From Whitmania pigra (taxonomy: Eukaryota; Annelida; Clitellata; Hirudinida; Haemopidae): DNA of 64,000 nt. The notes beneath the pieces were generated by a model. The model worked only from the letters and a program-made list of their open reading frames with translations. It was not told the origin of the DNA and searched no databases. Position 1 is the first letter of the stretch, and every line of letters starts with the position of its first letter. The DNA lies in assembly GCA_021613335.1 (NCBI GenBank), contig JAJTWR010000044.1, positions 2,686,001 through 2,750,000 on the forward strand, in the 5' to 3' direction. Positions 1 through 11,368 of this stretch are shown here, one piece after another. Both the position numbers and the translations under genes were made by a program.

Positions 1-345
1 TGTCCACATAAAATATAGGGAATTTTGTGCACGGGACCACGGACAGCTCTGAAGAATTGTGCTTTTGTACATTAGAAACCTCCTCTAACGTGCTAAATCC
101 TTCACACAAATTGTTTATATTTGACATTTTATCGTCAGCGTTCATTATCAGTTAAAAATCCATAATCAGCAGTGGTTATCGATAACTGTGGATGAGCAGC
201 TGACCAAAATAGGCATGTAATCGATCGAACTTTGCACTGATCCGATCTTGAGCGCCCCATCATTATGAATCACTACAATAATTTTTTAAAATTATATGAC
301 AATATAAATTTATTTTTATAAAATTTTTTTGAAGCAAAATAAGTA
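1..345. other. AT-rich flank, no gene seen
   Basis: No convincing exon or repeat end is visible here. The stretch ends at the TA dinucleotide (344-345) that is the left target site of the adjacent pogo-like transposon. Confidence 0.5.
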
Positions 346-2425
346 CCGTATTTTCACGATATAAACACGCAGACTAATTTAACACGCGGGCGAATATAAC
401 ACGCAATTTTTCCAATTTATGTAAAAAATCACTTTTAAAACACGCAAACGATTATAACACGCACTAATGGACGCCTTTTTTCTTTTGGCTAAAATAATTT
501 AACATTTAAATTAAAATTATATATATTAAAATGTTAAATTGAAGCAGTTTCTAATATATAAAACAATCAAATATAAAAGTTGTAAAAAAATCTTCCGTTG
601 GCTGAGCGGCCGATGCTTGAAGTGATAAATACAGTGATATATAGATAGAAGTGCTCTTGATTGAAATATAAGTCAAAATCATCTTAGTCATGCAACGGAC
701 TATAATCAAATAAATAAATAGATTGAAATATCGACGTCGTTAAAAAAGTGGCTGATAAACTTAACTCGTACACTGTTGCCTACAAGCTTCAAGTCATTTC
801 TAGAGCGAAAGACAAAGGTAACAGAGCAGCTGCTCGAGAGTTCAACGTTAATGAAGTGTCGGTTCGCGAATGGAGAAAGAAGGAATGATTGCTTGAGAAA
901 CTGAACCTGAGAAAACGTGCATGCCTTGGCCAAAATGCGAAATGGCCAAAGTTAGAGTCTGATCTAAAGCTATGGGTCTTGGAACAAAGAAAGAGATAGC
1001 CAGAACTGTGGCAATAACAACAAGTGGTTACGAAAAGACATGTTTCACAGTCATACTTGGATGCTCTGCGGCTGGCACCAAGTCAAAACCAATATTAATT
1101 TTCAAGAGACAATGCAAACAATTTTCAGCATGAAGCTCTGGATTCAGAAATGTTCTCCAAAGAGGGGATTCTTTTAGATCTCGCGGTTGGTCATGGATGC
1201 AATGACTGCTCATAAAGAGGAGTCAGTTAAGAAGATGCTCAACTTAAGCGGATGTCACATTGCAATCATCCCGGGTGGTCTATCATCCAAACTGCAACTA
1301 CAAATCATTGAGAAATTGACAGATCTGAGAGGGAGGAATGGATGCAGAATGGCACATACACTCACACACCGTCTGGACGAGACAGGAAGTCCTTGTATTC
1401 CGAGGTATGCACGAGCATGGGACAAAGTGTCTCCTGATTTGATTCTGAGTGGCTTTAGAAATGCTGACATTAAGTCTATAGGAAAGGAGTAAAGTGACCA
1501 CCCGGACTTTGAACTAGCCTGCGATCCGGCAAGAGCCGAAAATGAATATAAAGACTGTTCGACTTTTGACGGATTTGAAGGCTTAACTGATGATGAGGAA
1601 TAATTATTGGTCTTATGAATGATTTTTTGAATGTCTGTTAATAAATTGTTTAAAAACTTCAAAGAACTGGTTAACGATTCATGAGCTCGCTGCAATTGCT
1701 GCATGATGAGTTCCAAGAGAATGGGCTAAGACTTCCATTTCGTTTTCCAATAAAGACTGAAAAAGACTGACAACTGACACTATTACCAAGATTGTATCTA
1801 TTTTGTTCCATGCTTTTGAGAAGTGTTCAAAGAGTTTTTATAGCAAGACCATTAAGAGATTGAAGACATTTGCTACAATAAGTCCACGCATGTGATGTTT
1901 GACTATTAAAATATTAAACAGCACCAACCAAAGCTGTCTGAACCACCAGTGCTGAAAAAACATTGTCACACAAACTGAAAACATTAGCTCCAATTATAAT
2001 TATGAGTAATAAAGAGTTGAAAAATTATGATGAAAATTCATAAAATAGTACAACAACCTACAAGTTTCCTATAGTTACCATCAATTAATTTATGTTAAAT
2101 TCAATTAAATTCATAAATTCGAGAGCTGGACAATACAATGATTAGCGTGAATGTTTTGTCACATGCTTCTGTAAGCACATATCGAAAGTTCTTTATGCAA
2201 TGCACTAACGCCCAATCAATTATAAACTATTTAAAATTAAAAATATAGTCTAAAAACAATCAACAGTCTGTGTTATCATTTAAATGTTTTTATTTTTTGT
2301 TCGTCTGAAATAAAATTCATGTAAATTTAATCTAGCATAACACGCATACGATTATAGCACGCATAGGGGGGTGCGTGGTAAGTAAAATCGAACATAACAC
2401 GCGTGTAATATGGGTGAAAATACGG
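346..2425 (+). mobile_element. Decayed pogo/Tigger-like DNA transposon, copy 1
   Basis: The element starts CCGTATTTTCAC and ends with the reverse complement GTGAAAATACGG. It is flanked on both sides by TA (344-345 and 2426-2427), the target site of the Tc1/mariner-pogo superfamily. Subterminal sequence carries repeated ACACGC motifs at both ends. From about 742 to 990 the plus strand encodes a degraded CENP-B/Tigger-type helix-turn-helix (YKLQVISRAKDKGNRAAA, then REFNVNEVSVREWRKKE). This is followed by stops and frameshifts, and pieces of the transposase catalytic region run on to about 1600. The coding part is therefore dead. A second copy of the same family lies at 54537-55783. The family call rests on the termini, the TA target and the helix-turn-helix. 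Confidence 0.85.
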
Positions 2426-2706
2426 TAATGACAATAAAACTTGATTGACTATTAATGTTAGAAAAATTTAATGGAGAGTCCCCCTCCGACTTTATATCAC
2501 ACACAACATACTTACATTATTATTAGTTATTTCATTTCACAAACACAAGATCCCTTGAGGCATTAACTACGTTCAGGTATTAAATGATACAATGCTTTTA
2601 GAATCAAGGCCGCAAGGAATCAAAGACAGAAATTTCTGCTCCCACAGGCAAAGCGGCCATAGGCTCGATATCAGGGACGTAATTGGAGGGGGGGAGGCGT
2701 TGCAAC

Positions 2707-3754
2707 TAGAGTTGTAAAAAAAACATGTTTTTTTTGGTCCGAGTTTTTTTTGTGTTTTTTATGAGTTTTTTATGGTTTTTTATGGTTTTTTATTGTTTTT
2801 TTTTGTTTTTTTTTAAATTTATCGATAAAATGATAATTCATGATTGGACAAACAGATTTATTGCAACTTCAAGAAGACAAACAATAAAAAATAAGAATAG
2901 CAGTGCTAATTTAAATCAGTTTTGATCCATTTCATCAATTTCACTGTCTTCATCCTTCTCAGATTCTTCGTCTTCTGCTTCAGAGTTGTGATTACTTTCT
3001 GAAGTACTGCAAGCCATAAGCTTTAAGTTTTGGGAAATAAAAACTAGTTTTCCAGCTCTGTTTGTAGTGAGGCGGTTCCGTTTATCATTCTGGATAAATG
3101 AATAGGCACTGAAACTTCTTTCAATTACAGCGGTTGTTGCAGGCAATGACAAAATCTTAGAAGCTACTTTAGCAAGAGGTCGTGATGAACATATACCTTT
3201 CCACCAAGCTTCTTAATGATATTACATTGGAGCCCCATCTAGTTTTCACAGGCAGTTTCAATGATGTAAAAGTATTTTGTGGAAGGACTTTGGACTTCAA
3301 CAATGCTGTCAATCGATTGCTTCTTTTGAACTCCTTTATTACATTTATTGAACTTGATATTACCTGGTTTATAGGTGTCATCTTGGCAATATCATTCATC
3401 AAGAGGTTAAGTCCGTGAGCACAACCATAGCAATAAATGTGAGGATATTTCTATTCAATGATTGCCCCCACTGAAGTTGATTTTTGTAAAGACAAAAGAT
3501 GCTGAATATTACGTAATAAATTTACAAAAATTAATTAATAATTTCCTGCACGATAAATAATTACAAAATTAGTAATAAACAATAAAACTTTTTTTAATTA
3601 ATTAATTTTTTAACTTAACTTAATTTTTTTAATTAACATTAATTTGTTTTTGTTTTTTTTGTTTTTTTTTGTGTTTTTTTTGTGTTGAAATATTTCAAAA
3701 AAAACAAAACATTTTGAAATAAAACAATTGAAATATTTCACGCTCACAACACTA
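2707..3754 (-). mobile_element. hAT transposon, internally deleted, perfect 8-bp TSD
   Basis: The direct repeat GTTGCAAC occurs at 2699-2706 and 3755-3762. Between them the element starts TAGAGTTGT and ends ACAACACTA, short hAT-type inverted repeats. T-rich runs (2727-2815 and 3640-3690) lie just inside each end. Remains of a transposase sit on the minus strand. At about 1 kb it is far shorter than an autonomous hAT, so it probably moved with transposase supplied in trans. It lies inside the outer hAT-like MITE. Confidence 0.85.
2916..3402 (-). pseudogene. hAT transposase remnant
   Basis: On the minus strand a segment at 3402-3169 contains the hAT motif KLPVKTRWGSNVISL, preceding a region that is missing. 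It is followed at 3152-2916 by the C-terminal hATC dimerisation motif (LPATTAVIERSFSAYSFI, then NRLTTNRAGKLV) and an acidic tail. The two segments are in different open stretches, and the N-terminal DNA-binding and most catalytic parts are absent. This is a fragment of a transposase, not a host gene. Confidence 0.8.
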
Positions 3755-3893
3755 GTTGCAACGTATATTGTCCCCTGCAACAAATCATCTCATCATAGGA
3801 TTTGCCCTCCCCCCAGAATTTTGGCTAGAAACAAAAAAGGGTTGTCATCTCAATTTGAGACCTCCCTTGAAGAAAACTGATATGACGTCCCTG

Positions 3894-4455
3894 CTCGGAT
3901 GTGAAAGCCTAAAACCTCTGGTTCAAAATCACGTGTAAAGCAAGATATAGTATCCCTTTTAGATAATGTAAATAATAATCGCTGCACTAATGAAAAACAG
4001 CTAACTTAAGAAGCCATTTTTATACTCTTCGATCATCACATCCAGGGCTCCTAACAAGACACCTGATAAGTCTTGGTAATTATTCATTACTTGATTATGA
4101 AAAAAAAACAGATAAAAAAGACATCATGATTATGATATTTCAAAACCAGGGCGATCCCCATGGCCCCTCTCTCGCGGCGGTCTTAATGGCGGATCTAGAA
4201 CACAGCTGGAACCAGTGAGTAGATTTAGGGGAAGGGTATAGTTACTAAGATTTTTGTCCATAGTGGTGGTAAATCATTGTTGATAAATTTAAACAAATTT
4301 TGAGTTATAATAGATTTAATTAATTTTTATTGCATATTAGTTTTAATTAATTTTTTCTTATATTTTCAAAATCACGGGGGCTGTCCCCATAAATAAACCA
4401 GTGGTTTTAATTACACTCCAGGTGTAGATTATCCTCACTCCATTTCGAAGTACTG
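3894..4455. other. Intergenic, repeat-like, no gene
   Basis: No supported exon. Around 4180-4260 the sequence resembles 5600-5750 and weakly 14430-14500 (shared GGATCTAGAACAC-like words, then an AT-rich run), suggesting old copies of one dispersed repeat. Confidence 0.35.
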
Positions 4456-5444
4456 ACCCTAGTCACATATTATATAACGCAAAAATGTCAATTTTTTACC
4501 CTCCCCTCCCCCTCATATAACGTTATGTAACATTTGTGGGAACCCTCCCCCCTCAATATTACATAACAAACCTGTGTACGCCCTCCCCCCTTATTGTAGG
4601 TTCTCACTAAACATAACTTTTAGACAAACACGGTATATTAGTACTAGTAAAATTGAAAATCGTTTTTTATTAAACAATACATGCTTTCAACGTTAGTTAA
4701 GCTAAAGTTTGTACAGTTCACTCCCATGGCAAACAACTGTCCTCCACATTCAGGAATCCAGATGCCTCTGGACATGGTTGCAGCCCAGATATGTCAACGT
4801 ATTCCTCGTCCATTCTGCATCTTCTGACATGGCGTGGGATGTCATTCATTTTCACTCGAGGATGCACTTCCTTCTTGTGCTGGGTCACCATAACTGCTGA
4901 AGGAAAATACATTTTGCATACATTGCAAGTTCTACCGGTTATCTGATCTTTAACAGTTGGGCAGCAAGCATCATATGGAATACTGAATAGGCTTATGCCG
5001 CCATAACCAGCTGGTTCCAATCTGACAGACAGTCTTTGAAAGAGCGTCAAATAATTGCACTGTTCATCATCTGCAGCTGCTGGACTCAAACCTTTGGACT
5101 TGTTGACACACAGTGGAGCTGGCAGAAAGCCCTGCGGCAAGATAGATTTCAAACCCGATCTGAATGGAGCACAGCACTCTTCATCACTGCATTTTACTGA
5201 CTGGCCCTCACGTAGGCTGCCAACCATTCCTGTGATGGATAGTCTGGTTTTTCGAGAATTTCTCAAAATTAAATTAAACTCAGTAATATTCATAAAAAGA
5301 TTTGAATTAACTGCTTCGTGCTTTTTTGAAAGTGTTAGATAACATCTGCTCAGACCCCCTCCCTCCCCCAAAATAACAAAAATAACAAATTTGCATACAC
5401 CCCCCCCCTCCCCTTCGGCGTTATATAATATGTGAACGGCCCCC
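4456..5444 (-). mobile_element. Unclassified TIR DNA element carrying a zinc-finger ORF
   Basis: CACATATTATATAACGC starts at 4464, and its exact reverse complement ends near 5434. Both are set a few bases inside GC-rich outer ends and followed by C-rich tracts. TACTG occurs at 4451-4455 and 5445-5449 and may be a 5-bp target duplication, although the outermost bases of the two ends differ. The interior carries one minus-strand ORF. I do not recognise the superfamily. The inverted-repeat pairing is seen directly; mobility is inferred. Confidence 0.6.
4718..5371 (-). CDS. Uncharacterised 217-aa protein with a C2H2-like finger
   Basis: This is a single open frame without visible introns, spanning most of the TIR element. 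Near the C terminus it has a finger-like motif, CNVCKMYFPSAVMVTQH (a C-x2-C then H spacing), ending in an acidic tail. Upstream is a Cys/Pro-rich stretch around GFLPAPLCV and a hydrophobic, Gly-rich core. The first Met lies in a Gly-rich leader next to the C-rich subterminal tract, so the true start may be further in. Proteins of this look tend to be repeat-borne in invertebrate genomes. No transposase catalytic motif was identified, and it may be a truncated part of a larger protein. Function unknown. Confidence 0.5.
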   Translation of the reverse strand: MGEGGGLSRCYLTLSKKHEAVNSNLFMNITEFNLILRNSRKTRLSITGMVGSLREGQSVKCSDEECCAPFRSGLKSILPQGFLPAPLCVNKSKGLSPAAADDEQCNYLTLFQRLSVRLEPAGYGGISLFSIPYDACCPTVKDQITGRTCNVCKMYFPSAVMVTQHKKEVHPRVKMNDIPRHVRRCRMDEEYVDISGLQPCPEASGFLNVEDSCLPWE

Positions 5445-6658
5445 TACTGTGTAAATGTGCCAGCAAATGTTTAGCTTATAGTGATCGCCGAGAGGGACCC
5501 GGAAATTTTTTGAAGCGTGCAGGGGTTTTAAGACAGTTTTTCTTGCTTTTCCATTATCAAATTGACATAACTTAAGGTTCCCTTAGCTGTGCCTAGGTCC
5601 AAAAGTTGTCGGCAGCCCTGGCCAACATAACGCCACATGAACAAGGACGATCTAGAACACTTTGGCGGGGGCCACAGTGGAGCCAGTGGGCTGATTTAGA
5701 GGGTGGGGAGCAGAAATGACAGAGAGGATTATCTCCCAACCCTCCCCTAATCTGCCCCTGCGCAGGAACAATAGTTCTGCAGTTGTCATCTTGAAATTTG
5801 TCAATTATAATCATAAAATGCATGCAGAAGCATACTCTCATATCACTCTCAAGAATAAGTACCTGATGTTGCCAACACATGACTAAGAGCCATACATACC
5901 ACTCAATCGCATTTGCATAATCGTTTGCGTACATTATTCACAAATGCACTATGATATGCGTTCATCAGGCACTGCGGGTAGCAGTTGGCTTTGAGCTGCA
6001 CACTGCTTCAATAATCAGTCTGCAATAGCCACATTTCATTTCTGCTGATCAAAAAAGAAACAAAATGGTAGCAGTCATTGGAAACAAGATTTTTTTATTA
6101 TATTTTAATCAGATTGAATTTCAGACTCTGCTTGCCAATACCAAGCTTTACAATTAACATTAATAATAATGGAGCCAATGCCTCTCCTAACAGAATCTAA
6201 AAAAGTTTAAGTGTGGACACAAACACTAGCACACCAACTTGATAAACTTTATGCTTTTTAATAACACATACATGATAACAAAGACAATCTTCCAAAATGT
6301 GACAATAACAAATGCATACCAGGTTTGTCAATAGAGAGACATGTCTCAATGCACACACACAATTCAAAGGGTAAGTTACAAGGCAAGGAAAGACAAAGTT
6401 GATTGACACTTTCCCATTCATCAAGTTGACATAAATGGCTCACCTCCAACTAACTGTTCAACATCTCATGAAAGAATACTGAGTATAATAAGTTAGACAC
6501 AAAATTATTTCTGGGAAATACTTTAGAACATTGCACAACAGCACCAAAGACATTACGATGTCTTTTTGATTTTTGTGTTTTTTGATCAACAAAATACTTG
6601 ACAAGGCCAGGCATGAAGAGCTATTAAAAAGTGGAACAGTAAGCAGCTGCCTAAGAAT
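5445..6658. other. Intergenic, 3' side of rab11
   Basis: No further exon recognised. 5600-5750 resembles the dispersed repeat seen near 4200. The part next to 6658 is probably rab11 3' UTR (minus strand). Confidence 0.4.
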
Positions 6659-9564
6659 TCAACAGCAGGACTTTTTGTTGGGTTCGTTACTTGTGGGGAG
6701 CGTGACTTTGTGAGTGGATATGGAATCTTGCTTATCATCACCGTGATCGGGCATTTGCTTTTGACTCACCATGAGAAAAATCGCTAGAATCATCAAAAAC
6801 AAGATTAGATGTGATAATTAATGTTTTTTAATGACACTGATCTGTGATCTAAATTTTTCTATTTCCATTACTTCACATACAATTTTTATACTTTAATGCT
6901 TTTTAGTAGCTATTGCTACATGTAATATTAAACATAAACATGAAACATGACAGCTATAGCTAATAGTATTACATATATGACATGTAGTATTATATATACG
7001 ATAAACAAAAATGTAATTCAAATCTAATATATGTAAAATATGGAAAAATCTTTGTTAAACATGTTCATGGTTTAAATTTCTGCTTCTATCGAATAGTTGA
7101 CAAATCACACTAAAGTGTCCAACAACAGCCAGCAACTAGTTGGAACATTTCTTATGTCCAAGGAAATTGACTTGAATGCCATCCATGCATTTTTTTCAGC
7201 AGCACTTAGAATGTCTTGTTAACCAGCTATGTTTTTTTCATTTGTGGACCTAAGAATACAACTTCTTTTACCTTTGTTAACTCAATTCTGGAAGCTTATT
7301 GAGCAGGTACCGAAATGTATCAGTTTCTCCGTCTAATGCCTCAACAAAATGCTTGACAAGTCCCAACTTTACATGAGAATCTTGTCACTGTCAAGACGAA
7401 GAACATTTTTATTTCAGAGATATAACACATGGCTTTATTCTAACTCTGATGGCCAATTTCTTCTTCAAATAGTGGTTCTTCCCATCTCTGCCATCCCATT
7501 TGCATAAGTGCACGTGGTACGTCTGCATTCCCATTGTAATAGCTTTTACTCTTAAATCACCGCAAACACTCCAGTTGCCATATTTTAACAAGTCACCACT
7601 CCTTCAGGTTTTATTCTACATAAAGCTATATAAGATGCTGTGGAATTCATAATGGAACTGCTGATTAAACTTCGCCTCTTAATAAAAAATCAAAATTTTT
7701 GATATTATATATATCTATATACATGTTTTTATGTATATATATTTGCATGATATATAATATATATGACATACTATACAAATATATATTATATATGTCAGTA
7801 ACTACTGTCAGCAGCTTATAGTCCTATTTAAGAATAAAAACCTTTATTCTACAATATCTTAGAAATCTAATATGATAGAGCAAAACAGTTTTAAGATTTG
7901 AAATCAGCATCAAAACTGCTTTTGAAAAAGTGATATGTAAGATATATAAGGCTTGTTTTCCAGTGAAATTAAATATTGACACTCACTCCTCAAGAGATGA
8001 TGAAAAGCCATTTCAACATTGGAAGAGTCCAAAGCTGAAGTTTCGATAAACGACAAATTACTTCTTTCTAAAAACAATGAACCACTTATTATTATATTTT
8101 TCCAAGAAACTACAATTCATACATTGTTTTTTTCAAAATGAATGCATTGTAAATTAAGCTCTATGAACATGGATGACAAGATATTCTTAATGACATGTTG
8201 CTAAATGTTAATTTTAAACTTAACCAGCATAGGATTTGGCCTCATCAACGGGCACGGCTCTGAGGTGTTTGAGATCGCTCTTGTTTCCGACCAGCATCAT
8301 GACGATGTTCTCGTCTGCATGATCTCTCAGCTCTCTCAGCCACCGTTCAACATTTTCATAGGTGAAGTGCTTAGTCATGTCATACACCAACAAGGCCCCA
8401 AGTGCTCCTCTATAGTATCTGTGTTAAATATGTTATCATTAATTATGAATGATACTACTTAATGGAGACCAATTTTAAGGGCTGTCATTTATATTATTAA
8501 AGCAGGTGCACCTAACGTCAACAACTTTAGCTTGCTTTGTACTTCCCAAATACTTAGTAATTCATTTTCATATGCCTTAAAAATAAATTAATCAACAAAA
8601 GTAATGCAGACGCATGATCATTCCAAGAAATATTTGCATTTCAGCTCTGTTCCATATCAAATAAAGAAACTTTTATTCGGTTCTAAATAATGAAATGCAA
8701 TTGAAAGTCCAAGAGATAAACTTCCACAATCATATCAATAAAGAGGAAAATAACTGTGTAAAAGTGGAATTAAACTTTAATTGATAATTGATAAACGTTT
8801 CAAGAGAATACCAACGCGCTCGTGATGGCCCTATATCTTTCTTGTCCGGCAGTATCCCATATCTGAGCCTTTACTCTTCTGCCTTCGATCTCAATTGTCC
8901 TAAAATTATCGAAGCACTCTATTCAATTCGCCCAATCAGTCAAACAACTATCCGCATCACAAACTTTGTTGCAAATTCAACACCAATTGTTGTTTTACTT
9001 TCCACGTTGAACTCATTACGAGTGAATCGAGACAATAAATTACTCTTCCCTACACCGGAATCTCCAATCAAAACAACTGAAATGATAAAGTATTTAAGCA
9101 TCAATAAATTAATAAGCACATCCTAACAGGATCAAAGTTTGGAAAATGAACAGACAACATTCATAGAAGTAAAATGCATGTAGTTGATGTGTAAAAACAT
9201 TTCTTTGCAATGTTCATGAATCATGTTTATAACATTCAGCTGAATAAATTTAGAATTGCAGTTCAGTTTTAGTGATCCAGTTAAAGAATTGTCAGTAATA
9301 TTGATCACACATGCCATCATTGATATCATTGCAAGCCAAACTCATGCATACAAAATGTTGAGAATTAAGGGATGTAACTGCAATTGTTGAAGACATATTG
9401 CAAACAGAGACATAAATTGGGGAGAGTGGCCCTCCCATGACTTTTGTCAAGAAACAAAAACCTAAGTCATTTTATCGAGTTGTATAGGTGTTAACATCAC
9501 AGGAAAAAAACTTGTATTTACCTTTAAACAGATAATCATATTCCTCATCTCTCCCTGTTGCCAT
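6659..9564 (-). CDS. rab11: Rab11-type small GTPase
   Basis: Six minus-strand exons join in frame: 9564-9522, 9076-8965, 8899-8816, 8418-8225, 8067-7987 and 6783-6659 (639 nt, 212 aa, the usual Rab11 length). The protein starts [14 protein letters not shown]. It shows the P-loop GDSGVGKS, switch I TTIGVEF, switch [21 protein letters not shown], the guanine-specificity motif NKSD and ETSA. It ends KKSCC, a double-cysteine signal for geranylgeranylation. Rab11 controls traffic through recycling endosomes; its effectors bind the conserved switch and [15 protein letters not shown] regions seen here. The short hypervariable tail (about 35 residues, last exon) is the most divergent part. Introns are about 60 bp to 1.2 kb. 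All splice sites are GT-AG. No lesion seen. Confidence 0.95.
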
Positions 9565-11368
9565 GCCTCCTAAAATTAAAAATTCTTCTACCATCACTTA
9601 CATGAGTAAAATACTGCTCATTATTCAATATCACTTATCTACACATAAAACATACTTTTTTAATTGATCAATCTATAAGAATGAGATAATCCCAATAAAA
9701 TCTCAGTCATTTAAAAAAATTAAGCCCTTTAATATTAACATTATAAACCTTCAGCTAATACAATGTCATCTTTCATCTTAATAACAAGTTAGAATAGATT
9801 AATATCTGGATTGTCTTTAATCATAGAATTATTCCAATAATTTGTCCAAGATCTGTAAAATATTATTTAAGTTAAAACGCATTTTTCCCAAATCGATTCC
9901 ATTTGTCAGCAATATTATATTATTTAATTGATTACCACATAAAAATTCATTGTGCCACGATGTCAGAGCATAATATAAAGACAATGTAGATGTGCGTTGT
10001 AATATCAACAGTGTTGAATCAATCGCACGAAAAACTTTAAATCTCCACATATCACTTTGATTGTATATTATAAATCTGAACAACCCTTCAAATGTTCAAG
10101 ACAGTGGCTGGCATCACAAAATGCAAACTACGAGTCAAATCGCTGTATTGAAACTTTTTAATAAACACGTTTTAGCACGTAATGCCAGCAACTAGCAAAG
10201 AAAACGAGTTAACAAAAATAACTACTTTGAACAGATTGACAGTCTCAGCCTCTTGCGTTTCAGCTTCGCAACTTCCAGAGCATTAGTTGACTAAATAGTA
10301 TTTTTGATGTAAGAGCAACAATCTTATTTATTTAAATTAGCAAAATTTTAAATATAAATATTATTTTTTTATGGAATAATATCCAATGTATGACTTTCTG
10401 AAACCGGTGAAACATTTTTTTCGAAAAAAGATATCAGTGCTATATTAATTAATACATGAAATTTACCTCTTTTCATGCACACAATATACCCTCTTTTAGT
10501 CATGCTATTTTGACGGGAAATATGTTGTGTAATTAATATATTATAATGCATTAAATGAATTTAGAAACCGGAATATCGGCGAAAATGACAAGACAAAAGA
10601 GGGCTAAGCTGAAACCCCTAAAAGTTAACCCTACAATTGCACCCCTAGTAGAATTGTCTGTTTAAATGTTTTTTGTAACTTTGAAACGAGCCTCCGCGCA
10701 ACCAGGGCCGGATATAATTAGATGGTAGGGACACCATTTCAGCTCTATCCAAGGGGGAGGGCGAACCCACTCAGAACACCTTCTTTGCGTCTAAAGTTAG
10801 GAGGACAACGGCCCCCAAATTACGTCCCTGCCAATTGGAGGTCTAACTCCAGTTGGTGGTGCACAAAAACACCCCTTAAGCAAAAAAAAGGTTTTTTTTT
10901 GGTTGGTGAGGGACCCTAAATCTGGGACTGCCTTCAATGCAGTTGTTGAGATTGTTAGGGCAGGCAGGCAGACGATGGTCAGCTTGACAACATTGATGTG
11001 TGCCAAATAATAGGATCACAAACGAGCTTAACAGATAAAAGAAAGCTTTTCTTTTGAAAATGCATTTTAGAAAATTGTTTTCAACATCCTCAGAATTGCG
11101 ATGACATCGAAACAAAAAAGGAATGCAAGTGACTAGAACAAAGTGACACAAAGTTACTTAGACATGTTGCAATTCTCACTAAATAAATAACAACAAACGT
11201 AAAAAAAACAAGCAACATTTGCGAACAAATGGTGGAATAGAACCTTTGATTGACTCAAATTATTTTGAAATAACTAATACTTATAAAAATAAACATAATA
11301 GTGACTTCCCAATGTGTCTTAATGTAGTAATGAGATGCATTTCACAAATTTTCAAAAGAAAAATTCAT
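9565..11368. other. Intergenic between rab11 and the calcium-sensor gene
   Basis: No exon recognised. 10703-10830 begins CAGGGCCGGATATAATT and ends AATTACGTCCCTG, like ends of hAT-type MITEs. The flanking 8-mers (CGCGCAAC, CCAATTGG) do not match, so this is not a proven single insertion. A homopolymer-rich stretch follows at 10880-10905. Confidence 0.4.

Larger units (their letters stand above)
2672..3893. mobile_element. hAT-like non-autonomous element (outer), split by a second hAT
   Basis: The left end reads CAGGGACGTAATT (2672). The right end reads ATGACGTCCCTG (to 3893), its imperfect inverted repeat. CAGGG(A/G)CG-type termini are common in hAT elements. The flanks CTCGATAT and CTCGGATG are only partly alike, so the 8-bp target duplication is degraded or uncertain. 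Apart from the inserted hAT at 2707-3754 the element holds only about 170 bp with no coding sequence, so it would be a MITE. Similar GACGTCCCTG ends recur near 10830, 14415, 31097 and 50940. Confidence 0.5.

Noticed and set aside
10703..10830. A single complete MITE between CAGGGCCGG and ACGTCCCTG
   Set aside because: The two ends belong to slightly different terminus types and the flanking 8-mers do not match.
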